Assembly (NCBI RefSeq): GCF_002875945.1
Contig: NZ_MCZK01000097.1
Location: forward strand, 62,001 to 126,000
DNA length: 64,000 bases
Direction of reading: 5' to 3'
Origin: Vibrio lentus
GTDB lineage: Bacteria; Pseudomonadota; Gammaproteobacteria; Enterobacterales; Vibrionaceae
Positions within the stretch are counted from its first letter, which is position 1; every line of letters starts with the position of its first letter. Positions 17,115 to 25,439 of the stretch are shown one piece after another. Below the pieces are notes generated by a model. That model ran no database searches. It had not been told where the DNA came from and saw only the letters and a list, made by a program, of their open reading frames with translations. Both the position numbers and the translations under genes were made by a program.

Positions 17115-18527
17115 TTATAGAACGTGAACAGACGCTGTGTTTGTAGTACCAGAAGCTACTAGAGCACCAGAAACCATAACTACGATGTCGCCTTTGTTAC
17201 CTAGGCCAGATTGTAGAGCGATTTCTTTACCGTTGATGTAGAAAGCGTCTGTGTTCTCGATAGAGTCAACAAGAACTGGCTTAACACCTTTAGTAAGAAC
17301 TAGCTGTGCAGCTGTCTTTTCGTTAGTTGTTAGAGCAAGGATGTTTGCAGTTGGGAAGTACTTACGTACTGAACGTGCAGACTTACCGCCTTCAGTTGCA
17401 ACAACGATTAGAGGAGCAGCTAGCTTCTCAGCAGTGTCTACCGCGCCTTTACATACTGCTTCAGTGATGCGTAGACGTGGGCTGTCTAGACGAGAACCTA
17501 GTTCAGCTTTAAGAGCTGAATCAGTGCGGTTCGCGATTTGAGCCATGATAGTAACAGCTTCAACTGGGTACTTACCTTTAGCAGTTTCACCAGAAAGCAT
17601 TACTGCATCAGTACCATCCATGATTGCGTTCGCAACGTCACCCGCTTCTGCGCGAGTTGGACGTGGGTTGCTGATCATAGAGTCAAGCATTTGAGTTGCA
17701 GTGATAACCATCTTACGTGCACGGTTACACTTCTCGATCATCATTTTCTGAGCGAAGATTACTTCTTCAGCTGGGATTTCAACACCTAGGTCACCACGAG
17801 CAACCATGATGCCGTCAGAAGCTTCAAGGATTGAATCGAAGTTATCTACACCTTCTTGGTTTTCAATCTTAGAAATGATGTGGATGTTTTCGCCACCGTT
17901 AGCGTTTAGAAGCTCACGGATTTCTTTAACATCGTCTTCTTTACGGATGAAAGAAGCAGCTACGAAATCAACGCCTTGCTCACAACCAAACTTAAGGTCA
18001 GCTTTGTCTTTCTCAGAAAGAGCTGGAAGTTGAACAGAAACGCCAGGAAGGTTAACACCTTTGTTTTCGCCTAGAGCACCGTTGTTAAGAACTTTACACT
18101 TAACTTCAGTTTCTGTTGTTGCGATAACTTCCATTTCGATTAGGCCGTCATCAACAAGGATAGTGTTACCTGCAGTTAGGTCTTTAGCGAAACCTAGGTA
18201 AGTTACTGCTACTACGTCTTTGTTACCAACAACTGTTGCGTCAGTTGTGAAAGTGAACTCTTGACCAGCTACTAGATCTACGTCGTTACCATCTTCAAGT
18301 TTGATAGTACGGATTTCAGGACCTTTAGTATCTAGAAGGATAGCAAGTTGCTCACCTTTGTTTTCCATTACTTTACGGAAGTTCGCGATACGAGTGCCGT
18401 GTTCTGCGAAATCACCGTGAGAGAAGTTAAGACGCATAACGTTCATGCCAGCATCTACTAGTTCAGTTAGCTTCTCTACAGATTCAGTTTTAGGGCCAAT
18501 CGTACATACGATTTTGGTCTTTTTCAT
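17115..18527 (-). CDS. pykF: Pyruvate kinase I
   Basis: A 470-residue enzyme converting phosphoenolpyruvate and ADP to pyruvate and ATP; length matches E. coli PykF. Visible motifs are RLNFSHGDF near the N-terminus, the active-site signature [11 protein letters not shown] with the catalytic Lys (about 220), [12 protein letters not shown] for metal and substrate binding, and [16 protein letters not shown]. The C-terminal allosteric domain for fructose-1,6-bisphosphate is intact. GGAGAG lies upstream of the ATG. It is monocistronic with its own terminator and divergent from the DeoR-type regulator upstream. Codon use looks highly biased, as expected for a strongly expressed glycolytic gene. Confidence 0.97.
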   Translation of the reverse strand: MKKTKIVCTIGPKTESVEKLTELVDAGMNVMRLNFSHGDFAEHGTRIANFRKVMENKGEQLAILLDTKGPEIRTIKLEDGNDVDLVAGQEFTFTTDATVVGNKDVVAVTYLGFAKDLTAGNTILVDDGLIEMEVIATTETEVKCKVLNNGALGENKGVNLPGVSVQLPALSEKDKADLKFGCEQGVDFVAASFIRKEDDVKEIRELLNANGGENIHIISKIENQEGVDNFDSILEASDGIMVARGDLGVEIPAEEVIFAQKMMIEKCNRARKMVITATQMLDSMISNPRPTRAEAGDVANAIMDGTDAVMLSGETAKGKYPVEAVTIMAQIANRTDSALKAELGSRLDSPRLRITEAVCKGAVDTAEKLAAPLIVVATEGGKSARSVRKYFPTANILALTTNEKTAAQLVLTKGVKPVLVDSIENTDAFYINGKEIALQSGLGNKGDIVVMVSGALVASGTTNTASVHVL

Positions 18528-18956
18528 GGAAGGTACTCTCCGGTAAGTATTGTTACAATTTGAAATTTATTTAAGTTCTGAAGATTGGTCCGCTACATCA
18601 ACATTTTGTGCCTGTTGTGTAAAAGCGCGGGACTTCCAATATGTCCTTCAGAGTTGTAAGTCTTTCATCAATTTTAGTCATTTTATGACTAAAAGATTTT
18701 GATTCAACGTCGGGTTTCTGTGACTTACACCAATATATCAGGTGAAAGTTGCAGAAAAATAACGGTCAGTTTTGTAATTTTTTTTCTTTTCGGGTGCGGA
18801 TTCTACCACCTAATGAGTTCAATATCACTGCTTAACAATTGTCTTAGGACAAGGTTTCATCGCTATTTATTAATTTTTTGGATCAAAATAAATAGACTAA
18901 ATAGTTTCGTTGTAACTATAATATGTTTCATATCGAAACTTAATGGCCTTTTCTAA
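18528..18956. other. Divergent pykF / DeoR-regulator intergenic region
   Basis: The 429-bp region should contain the pykF promoter (minus strand) and the promoter of the DeoR-type gene (plus strand). It holds an inverted repeat at 18672-18694 and three GAAAC/GTTTC copies near its right end. A plus-strand reading frame across 18699-18956 lacks an ATG and a ribosome binding site, and I do not regard it as a gene. No clear Cra/FruR site was recognised. Confidence 0.5.
18672..18694. repeat. Perfect 10-bp inverted repeat upstream of pykF
   Basis: TTTTAGTCAT (18672-18681), TTT spacer, ATGACTAAAA (18685-18694). It lies about 145-170 bp upstream of the pykF start, in the range of a transcription factor site or a hairpin near a promoter. 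Confidence 0.55.
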
Positions 18957-18971
18957 ATGTCGAAACGAAAC
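18904..18971. promoter_or_regulatory. GAAAC/GTTTC repeat cluster around the DeoR-gene start
   Basis: Five copies of the pentamer lie within 68 bp: GTTTC at 18904 and 18925, GAAAC at 18935, 18962 and 18967. The middle pair forms GTTTC-N5-GAAAC. Iterated pentamers are typical operators of DeoR-family repressors, so an autoregulatory site spanning the start codon at 18957 is plausible; this is inference. Confidence 0.45.
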
Positions 18972-19727
18972 ACCCAGCTCAGAAGACATGCAATTTCTAA
19001 TCTAGTGAATGAAAAGGGGGAGGTTAGTGTTGATGAATTATCCGCTAAGTTCGAAACCTCAGAGGTCACGATTAGAAAGGACTTGGCGTCTTTAGAGAAA
19101 AACGGTCAGCTTTTACGCCGTTATGGTGGTGCGATTTCATTACCGAAAGAGGTTGTGAACGAAGAACTGGGTCAAAAAGTTTCGACTCGAAAGATTTCAT
19201 TAGCAAAAGCCGCTGCAGATTTGATTCGCGACCATAATCGCATTGTCATCGACAGTGGCAGCACTACCGGCGCCTTGATTCAGCAGCTTAATACTAAGCG
19301 TGGTTTGGTTGTTATGACCAATTCATTGCACGTTGCTAATGCGCTTAATGAGCTTGAAAGCGAACCAACGTTATTAATGACGGGTGGTACTTGGGATACC
19401 CATTCGGATTCTTTCCAAGGCAAAGTCGCGGAGTCAGTACTTCGTGCTTACGATTTTGACCAATTGTTTATTGGAGCTGATGGTATCGACCTTGATAGAG
19501 GCACGACCACGTTCAATGAATTGATTGGCCTGAGCAAAGTTATGGCTGAAGTGTCACGAGAAGTGATCGTGATGGTTGAGTCTGAAAAAGTGGGACGAAA
19601 GATCCCTAATTTGGAATTAGCGTGGGAACACATCGATATTTTGATTACCGATACAGATTTGGACAAAGAATTCCAAGCAAGTATTGAATCACATGACGTT
19701 CGAGTGATCCTAACTGATCCTGCTTAA
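18957..19727 (+). CDS. DeoR-family transcriptional regulator preceding glmS
   Basis: A 256-residue sugar-metabolism repressor type. The N-terminal HTH_DeoR covers about residues 6-58 (VDELSAKFETSEVTIRKDLASLEKNGQLLRRYGGA); the C-terminal DeoRC sensor is related to ribose-5-phosphate isomerase and shows the phosphosugar-binding IDSGSTT, MTNS and GADGID motifs. It lies 107 bp before glmS on the same strand, a pairing conserved in vibrios, so an amino-sugar or hexose phosphate signal is likely. The ribosome binding site before the ATG at 18957 is weak. Repeats around its start suggest autoregulation. Confidence 0.85.
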   Translation: MSKRNTQLRRHAISNLVNEKGEVSVDELSAKFETSEVTIRKDLASLEKNGQLLRRYGGAISLPKEVVNEELGQKVSTRKISLAKAAADLIRDHNRIVIDSGSTTGALIQQLNTKRGLVVMTNSLHVANALNELESEPTLLMTGGTWDTHSDSFQGKVAESVLRAYDFDQLFIGADGIDLDRGTTTFNELIGLSKVMAEVSREVIVMVESEKVGRKIPNLELAWEHIDILITDTDLDKEFQASIESHDVRVILTDPA

Positions 19728-19735
19728 ACCTAATT

Positions 19736-19765
19736 TTAACTATTATGCATTTACCTTCCTATAAT
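19736..19765 (+). promoter_or_regulatory. Probable glmS promoter
   Basis: A perfect -10 TATAAT (19760-19765) lies 18 bp after TTAACT (19736-19741), a 4/6 match to -35. It would give glmS a leader of about 62 nt and expression independent of the regulator gene upstream. Confidence 0.5.
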
Positions 19766-19834
19766 TGATCTTAATGAAAGATATGGCCTTTGCTTGCTGC
19801 CAGTAGGAATAAACGAAATTGATGGAGTAAAACT

Positions 19835-21667
19835 ATGTGTGGAATTGTTGGTGCAGTAGCACAACGTGATGTAGCCGAAATCTTAGTAGAAGGCCTTCGC
19901 CGCCTAGAATACCGAGGCTACGATTCTGCGGGTGTCGCTGTAGTCGATACTGAATCTAACCTAACTCGTGTACGCCGCCTTGGTAAAGTACAAGAGCTAG
20001 CAGACGCAGTCGATCAGCAACATGTCATTGGCGGTACTGGTATCGCTCATACACGTTGGGCAACACACGGTGAGCCGTCTGAAGCGAATGCACACCCACA
20101 CATGTCTGGTGATATTGCTGTTGTACACAATGGTATTATCGAAAACCACGAAGCACTGCGTGCTCTTCTTCAAGAGCGTGGTTACGTGTTTACTTCACAA
20201 ACGGATACTGAAGTTATCGCTCACTTGGTTGAATGGGAACTTCGTACTTCTGATTCATTGGTTGAAGCGCTTCAAAAGACAGCGAAACAATTAGACGGTG
20301 CATATGGCACGGTGGCGGTTGATCGCAAAGATCCTAGCCGTATCGTTGTAGCTCGTTCAGGTAGCCCGATCGTTATCGGTTTTGGTGTTGGTGAAAACTT
20401 CCTAGCATCTGACCAGCTTGCACTATTAAGCGTAACTCGCCGCTTCATGTATCTAGAAGAGGGTGATGTTGCTGAGGTTACTCGTCGTGATGTTACGGTA
20501 TTTGATGTGGCGGGCGAGCGTGTTGAGCGTGACATCGTTGAATCAAACGCAGAGCACGATGCTGGTGATAAAGGTCAATACCGTCACTTCATGCAAAAAG
20601 AGATCTTTGAGCAGCCAACTGCATTAATCAACACGATGGAAGGCCGCATCTCTGACGCTTCTGTAATCACTAATGCAATCGGTGTTAAAGCTGAAGAGAT
20701 CCTAAGCAAGGTAGAACACGTGCAGATCATCGCATGTGGTACGTCTTACAACTCAGGCATGGCAGCTCGTTACTGGTTTGAGTCTCTAGCAGGCGTAAGC
20801 TGTGATGTAGAGATTGCTTCTGAATTCCGTTACCGTGATTTCGTTGTTCGCCCGAACAGCCTATTGGTGACTCTGTCTCAGTCTGGTGAAACGGCGGATA
20901 CGCTTGCTGCACTTCGTCTTGCAAAAGAGAAGGGTTACATGTCAGCAATGACTATCTGTAACGTAGCGGGTTCTTCGCTAGTTCGTGAATCTGATTTTGC
21001 GTTCATGACTCGCGCAGGTACTGAAATCGGTGTTGCTTCAACTAAAGCCTTCACAACACAGCTAGCGGCTATGCTGATGATGGTGACTTCAATTGGTCGT
21101 CTACAAGGTCGCATCAATGAAGAGAAAGAAGCTGAAATCGTTCAAGCACTACATCAATTGCCTGCTGATATTGAAAAAGCATTGGCATTTGATAAAGAGA
21201 TTGAAGCACTAGCACCTGATTTTGCAGATAAGCATCACACATTGTTCCTAGGTCGTGGTGAGTTCTACCCAATCGCAATGGAAGCGTCTCTTAAGTTAAA
21301 AGAGATCTCTTACATTCACGCAGAAGCCTATGCAGCTGGTGAGCTTAAGCACGGTCCTTTGGCTCTTATCGATGCAGATATGCCAGTTGTCGTTATTGCA
21401 CCAAGCAATGATTTGCTAGAGAAGCTGAAATCAAACGTTGAAGAAGTACGTGCTCGTGGCGGTCTACTTTACGTATTCGCTGATGAAGATGCGGGCTTTG
21501 AAAGCGATGAGAACATGAAGATCATCAAGATGCCTCACGTAAGTGAAGTAACAGCACCTATCTACTACACAGTACCGATGCAGCTGTTGTCTTACCACGT
21601 GGCGCTAATCAAGGGTACCGATGTTGACCAACCTCGTAACCTTGCGAAAGCAGTAACGGTTGAGTAA
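19835..21667 (+). CDS. glmS: Glutamine--fructose-6-phosphate aminotransferase (isomerizing)
   Basis: A 610-residue cytosolic enzyme making glucosamine-6-phosphate, the entry into peptidoglycan and LPS amino sugars. The N-terminal class II glutamine amidotransferase begins MCGIVGAV, with Cys2 as nucleophile after Met removal; [13 protein letters not shown] and HNGIIENH are conserved. Two SIS domains bind the sugar phosphate ([17 protein letters not shown]), and the C-terminus ends [13 protein letters not shown] as in all GlmS. Length equals E. coli (609 aa). GGAG precedes the ATG. No glmS ribozyme is seen, as expected for a gammaproteobacterium. A terminator follows. Confidence 0.97.
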   Translation: MCGIVGAVAQRDVAEILVEGLRRLEYRGYDSAGVAVVDTESNLTRVRRLGKVQELADAVDQQHVIGGTGIAHTRWATHGEPSEANAHPHMSGDIAVVHNGIIENHEALRALLQERGYVFTSQTDTEVIAHLVEWELRTSDSLVEALQKTAKQLDGAYGTVAVDRKDPSRIVVARSGSPIVIGFGVGENFLASDQLALLSVTRRFMYLEEGDVAEVTRRDVTVFDVAGERVERDIVESNAEHDAGDKGQYRHFMQKEIFEQPTALINTMEGRISDASVITNAIGVKAEEILSKVEHVQIIACGTSYNSGMAARYWFESLAGVSCDVEIASEFRYRDFVVRPNSLLVTLSQSGETADTLAALRLAKEKGYMSAMTICNVAGSSLVRESDFAFMTRAGTEIGVASTKAFTTQLAAMLMMVTSIGRLQGRINEEKEAEIVQALHQLPADIEKALAFDKEIEALAPDFADKHHTLFLGRGEFYPIAMEASLKLKEISYIHAEAYAAGELKHGPLALIDADMPVVVIAPSNDLLEKLKSNVEEVRARGGLLYVFADEDAGFESDENMKIIKMPHVSEVTAPIYYTVPMQLLSYHVALIKGTDVDQPRNLAKAVTVE

Positions 21668-21700
21668 TCGTTAGCCTATCTAAGAAAATTAGATAATAAG

Positions 21701-21726
21701 AAGCCCATCCTGTGATGGGCTTTTTT
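21701..21726 (+). terminator. Intrinsic terminator of glmS
   Basis: AAGCCCATC (21701-21709), CTGT loop, GATGGGCTT (21714-21722), T run to 21726. Perfect 9-bp stem. Confidence 0.88.
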
Positions 21727-21770
21727 GTGCCTGTTAGTTAACGATCAGCGTTAGATCTAGTTTTAACGGC

Positions 21771-21798
21771 ATTAAGCATTAAGCATTAAGTATTAAGG
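21771..21798. repeat. Degenerate heptamer tandem repeat (ATTAAG-C/T/G)
   Basis: Four consecutive heptamers: ATTAAGC, ATTAAGC, ATTAAGT, ATTAAGG. The array covers the stop codon and last codons of the convergent O-acetylhomoserine sulfhydrylase-like gene and creates further stop codons just beyond it. Confidence 0.8.
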
Positions 21799-23054
21799 GC
21801 TTGCTCTAGATCAGCAAAGATATCGTCAATGTGTTCAATACCTACCGAGAGGCGAATCATCTCTGGTGATACACCCGCTTGTTTTTGTTCCGCTTCGCTT
21901 AATTGACGGTGTGTTGTAGAAGCAGGGTGACAAGCAAGAGACTTGGCATCGCCGATGTTCACCAAGCGCTTGAAGATTTGTAGCGCATCATAGAAACGAA
22001 CACCTGCTTCATAACCATCTTTCAAGCCAAAAGATAAAATGGCAGACGGCTTACCTTGCATGTATTTCTCAGCCAGCGGATAGAACTCAGACGTTGCTAA
22101 ACCAGCGTAGCTCACCCAACTCACTTTCTCATGTTGCTGAAGGTACTCAGCTACTTTCAGTGCATTCTCTGTGTGTCGCTCCATACGTAACGACAACGTC
22201 TCCAAGCCTTGCATTAACATGAAAGCATTCATGGGTGACAGTGCTGCGCCTGTATTGCGTAGTGGCACCGTTCGAGCGCGACCAATAAACGCGGCTTCGC
22301 CAAAGGCTTCGGTATAAACCACACCGTGGTAAGAAGGTTCTGGCTGATTAAAGACTGGGAAGCGATCTTTGTGCTCTGCCCATGGGAATTTACCAGAATC
22401 GACAATCACGCCACCCAATGTTGTTCCGTGACCACCAACGTACTTTGTTAGCGAGTGCACCACGATATCGGCACCAAAATCGATAGGCTTACACAGCACT
22501 GGAGTCGCTACTGTGTTATCAACAATCACAGGTACACCCTGTGCGTGAGCAAGCTCTGCGACACGTTCTAAGTCGATGATATTACCTGCTGGGTTACCTA
22601 TACTTTCACAGTAAACCGCCTTGGTTTTTTCATCGATTAACGCAGCTAAGCTTTCAGGTTTATCGTCTTTGGCAAAGCGAACCTCTATGCCTTGGTTTGG
22701 TAGCATGTGAGCAAATAGGGTGTAAGTACCGCCGTAAAGCTGAGGGGTTGAAACGATGTTGTCACCGATCTGTGCCAACGTCTGAATCGCATAGTTGATT
22801 GCGGCACTGCCCGCACTCACGACTAAGCCTGCAATCCCGCCTTCTAAGGCTGCCATGCGTTTTTCCAACACATCGTTGGTTGGGTTCATTATACGAGTGT
22901 AGATATTGCCCGGCACCGCAAGGTTAAACAGGTCGGCGCCGTGTTGTGCATCATCGAATTCATAAGCAACGGTTTGGTAAATAGGAGTCGCAACCGATTT
23001 GGTTGTTGGATCGGTTTCGTAGCCGAAGTGAATCGAGAGTGTTTCGTCTTTCAT
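21786..23054 (-). CDS. O-acetylhomoserine sulfhydrylase-like PLP enzyme
   Basis: A 422-residue Cys/Met metabolism PLP enzyme. The schiff-base lysine is Lys204 in VVHSLTKYVGGHG; the N-terminus (ETLSIHFGYETDPTTKSVATPIYQTVAYEF) and length match the O-acetylhomoserine (thiol)-lyase (MetY) group rather than cystathionine gamma-synthase. It would form homocysteine directly from O-acetylhomoserine and sulfide, bypassing cystathionine. AGGGA precedes the ATG at 23054. It is monocistronic and convergent with glmS; no clear MetJ box was recognised upstream. Related methionine gamma-lyase or O-succinylhomoserine activity cannot be ruled out. Confidence 0.88.
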   Translation of the reverse strand: MKDETLSIHFGYETDPTTKSVATPIYQTVAYEFDDAQHGADLFNLAVPGNIYTRIMNPTNDVLEKRMAALEGGIAGLVVSAGSAAINYAIQTLAQIGDNIVSTPQLYGGTYTLFAHMLPNQGIEVRFAKDDKPESLAALIDEKTKAVYCESIGNPAGNIIDLERVAELAHAQGVPVIVDNTVATPVLCKPIDFGADIVVHSLTKYVGGHGTTLGGVIVDSGKFPWAEHKDRFPVFNQPEPSYHGVVYTEAFGEAAFIGRARTVPLRNTGAALSPMNAFMLMQGLETLSLRMERHTENALKVAEYLQQHEKVSWVSYAGLATSEFYPLAEKYMQGKPSAILSFGLKDGYEAGVRFYDALQIFKRLVNIGDAKSLACHPASTTHRQLSEAEQKQAGVSPEMIRLSVGIEHIDDIFADLEQALNT

Positions 23055-23210
23055 GTTTCTTCCCTGAACTATTGAACGATTTATGTACGTTCATATTGCC
23101 GTCTTTTTTATAAAAGAAAAGTAAGCTTAGTCACATCAAGGCAATTGGAATTGTGTGCGGGACGATTCGTTATTTGTAGGAAATACAGCAGTGAGTTGTA
23201 CAGATCTAGA

Positions 23211-23250
23211 AAAGCAAAAAGCCAGAGCAGCATGAACTGTTCTGGCTTTT
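23211..23250 (-). terminator. Intrinsic terminator downstream of the tRNA gene
   Basis: On the minus strand AAAAGCCAGA pairs with TCTGGCTTTT (arms 23217-23226 and 23241-23250), then TTTTTGC. It lies just after the tRNA 3' end. Confidence 0.8.
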
Positions 23251-23256
23251 CTAATT

Positions 23257-23332
23257 TGGTGGCCCCTCCCAGATTTGAACTGGGGACCGAACGATTATGA
23301 GTCGTGCGCTCTAACCACTGAGCTAAGGGGCC
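23257..23332 (-). tRNA. tRNA-Ile2 (anticodon CAU, lysidine-modified type)
   Basis: A complete 76-nt cloverleaf including an encoded 3' CCA. The acceptor stem is GGCCCCU/AGGGGCC, the D-loop contains AGCUCAGUGGUUAGAGC, the anticodon loop reads CUCAUAA, and the T-loop is GUUCAAAUC. The CAU anticodon alone would suggest methionine, but the acceptor stem, D-arm and anticodon stem match E. coli ileX/ileY (tRNA-Ile2) and not tRNA-Met. TilS would convert C34 to lysidine so that it reads AUA. It has its own promoter and terminator and lies between the metY-like gene and rpoD. Confidence 0.93.
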
Positions 23333-23343
23333 GTAGGGCATAG

Positions 23344-23372
23344 ATTATAGGGGAACCATTCAGTGGTGTCTA
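23344..23372 (-). promoter_or_regulatory. Promoter of the tRNA-Ile2 gene
   Basis: Minus strand: -35 TAGACA (23372-23367, 5/6 match), 17-bp spacer, perfect -10 TATAAT (23349-23344). Start would be near 23337, a few bases before the mature tRNA. Confidence 0.75.
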
Positions 23373-23429
23373 GACACTATAAGGGGCAATTCCGCTTACA
23401 TCTTAGCCACTTAAATCACGCAGGCACAA

Positions 23430-23455
23430 AAAAGGTGAGCCAACGCTCACCTTTT
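23430..23455 (-). terminator. Intrinsic terminator of the rpsU-dnaG-rpoD operon
   Basis: AAAAGGTGAGC, CAAC loop, GCTCACCTTTT: a perfect 11-bp stem with A/T flanks, 40 bp after the rpoD stop. Confidence 0.88.
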
Positions 23456-23495
23456 CTATTTTATGCTTAAAAGCTAACCACACTAAGGCGTGTAA

Positions 23496-25340
23496 TTACT
23501 CGTCTAGGAAGCTACGCAGAGTTTCTGAGCGGCTTGGGTGACGAAGTTTACGCAGTGCTTTCGCTTCGATCTGACGGATACGTTCACGAGTTACGTCGAA
23601 CTGTTTACCAACCTCTTCAAGAGTGTGGTCAGTGTTCATGTCGATACCGAAACGCATACGCAGTACTTTCGCTTCACGAGGTGTTAGGCCCGCAAGAACG
23701 TCTTTAGTTGCGCCGCGTAGGCTTGTTGCCGTTGCAGAATCTAAAGGAAGTTCTAGAGTTGTATCCTCGATGAAATCACCTAGGTGCGAATCTTCGTCGT
23801 CACCGATTGGTGTCTCCATTGAGATTGGCTCTTTAGCGATTTTCAGCACTTTACGGATCTTGTCTTCAGGCATTTGCATGCGCTCAGCCAGTTCTTCCGG
23901 AAGTGGTTCACGACCCATCTCTTGTAGCATTTGACGAGAGATACGGTTTAGTTTGTTGATCGTTTCGATCATGTGAACCGGAATACGGATAGTACGAGCT
24001 TGGTCGGCAATCGAACGAGTGATTGCTTGACGGATCCACCAAGTAGCGTAAGTAGAGAATTTGTAACCACGACGGTATTCAAACTTATCTACAGCTTTCA
24101 TCAGACCGATGTTACCTTCTTGGATTAGATCCAGGAATTGTAGGCCACGGTTTGTGTACTTCTTAGCAATCGAGATTACTAGACGTAAGTTGGCTTCAAC
24201 CATCTCTTTCTTCGCACGACGAGCTTTCGCTTCACCGATAGACATACGACGGCTGATATCTTTAATGCTTTGAACAGTAAGAGATGTCTCTTTCTCGATC
24301 ATATCCAGTTTTTGGATTGAGCGACGGATATCGTTCTCGTTTCGTTTGATCTTTTCCGCGTATGGTTTGTCTGAAGCTAACACTTCGTCCAACCATGCTT
24401 CGCTAGATTCATTGCCTGTAAATAGAGCAATGAAAGATTTCTTCGGCATTTTGCCGTACTCAACCGTTTGACGCATGATTAGGCGTTCTTGAGTACGTAC
24501 GCGATCCATTGAAGTACGCAGTTCGTTTACTAGGTAATCAAACTGTTTTGGCGTTAGACGGAACTCTTTGAATACGTCTTGCATCATTGTCGTTGCAAGT
24601 GTCGCTTTCGGGCTTTCATGGCCGTATTCATTGATTGCTAGTTGACGGTTTTGGTAGCTAGTGCGAAGTGCTGTGAACTTCTCAAGAGCAAGTTCAGGAT
24701 CAATACCTGTATCTTCCTCTTCTTCTTCCTCGTCGTCTTCTGCTTCTTCTTTGTCTTCGTCTTCTAGATCAGTTTTAGCAAGTTCTGAACCGATGTGAGT
24801 CGCCGTTGGCGCAGCTGTGCCATCGTCGTCTGGGTCAACAAAGCCATTGATTAGGTCTGTTAAACGAATCTCTTCAGCGAGTACGCGGTCAAACTGTTCC
24901 AAGATGTATGGAATTGTACCTGGGTATTCAGCAACAGATAGTTGAACGGTATTAATACCATCTTCAATGCGCTTCGCAATGTCGATCTCGCCTTCACGAG
25001 TCAGTAGCTCAACCGTACCCATTTCACGCATGTACATGCGAACTGGGTCAGTAGTACGGCCAATCTCGCTTTCTACGCTTGAAAGCGCAGCAGCAGCAGC
25101 TTCAGCTGCATCTTCATCTATATTGGCATCGTCATCATTAAGAGCTAGATCATCAGCGTCAGGTGCAGTTTCTACTACCTTGATACCCATGTCGTTGATC
25201 ATTTGAATGATGTCTTCTACCTGTTCAGAATCCACGATTTCTGCAGGTAGGTGGTCGTTTACTTCGGCGTAGGTCAGATAGCCTTGTTCCTTGCCTTTAA
25301 TAACAAGTAATTTAAGCTGTGACTGCGGATTTTGATCCAT
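23496..25340 (-). CDS. rpoD: RNA polymerase primary sigma factor (sigma-70)
   Basis: A 614-residue housekeeping sigma factor (E. coli 613). Region 1.1 is at the N-terminus and 1.2 near 95-130 ([23 protein letters not shown]). A very acidic non-conserved insert follows (about 190-215, runs of E/D). Regions 2.1-2.4 include [23 protein letters not shown] for -10 melting and recognition, and region 4.2 ends [22 protein letters not shown] for -35 recognition. It is last in the rpsU-yqeY-dnaG-rpoD operon, 99 bp after dnaG, and probably also has internal promoters as in E. coli. The ribosome binding site is weak (GGAT). Confidence 0.98.
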   Translation of the reverse strand: MDQNPQSQLKLLVIKGKEQGYLTYAEVNDHLPAEIVDSEQVEDIIQMINDMGIKVVETAPDADDLALNDDDANIDEDAAEAAAAALSSVESEIGRTTDPVRMYMREMGTVELLTREGEIDIAKRIEDGINTVQLSVAEYPGTIPYILEQFDRVLAEEIRLTDLINGFVDPDDDGTAAPTATHIGSELAKTDLEDEDKEEAEDDEEEEEEDTGIDPELALEKFTALRTSYQNRQLAINEYGHESPKATLATTMMQDVFKEFRLTPKQFDYLVNELRTSMDRVRTQERLIMRQTVEYGKMPKKSFIALFTGNESSEAWLDEVLASDKPYAEKIKRNENDIRRSIQKLDMIEKETSLTVQSIKDISRRMSIGEAKARRAKKEMVEANLRLVISIAKKYTNRGLQFLDLIQEGNIGLMKAVDKFEYRRGYKFSTYATWWIRQAITRSIADQARTIRIPVHMIETINKLNRISRQMLQEMGREPLPEELAERMQMPEDKIRKVLKIAKEPISMETPIGDDEDSHLGDFIEDTTLELPLDSATATSLRGATKDVLAGLTPREAKVLRMRFGIDMNTDHTLEEVGKQFDVTRERIRQIEAKALRKLRHPSRSETLRSFLDE

Positions 25341-25439
25341 AGATGATATCCAACTTCAGGTCTGGTGAAGGACGTTGCATTCTCAAATGCAAACCAATTA
25401 TGTTAACAAATTTATTAAATGCTGACTAATCAAACAGGG

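Noticed and set aside
18699..18956. 85-codon reading frame ending directly at the DeoR-type gene start
   Set aside because: It starts at TTG without a ribosome binding site, crosses the expected promoter region, and the translation shows no recognisable family or sensible membrane pattern.
19728..19834. glmS ribozyme
   Set aside because: The leader is short and lacks the conserved core; the ribozyme is essentially a Gram-positive element.
23055..23110. MetJ operator upstream of the MetY-like gene
   Set aside because: Looked for tandem AGACGTCT-like boxes; only weak partial matches were seen.
23108..23341. 77-codon minus-strand reading frame
   Set aside because: It contains the complete tRNA-Ile2 gene and its terminator; translations of tRNA genes are a common annotation artefact.
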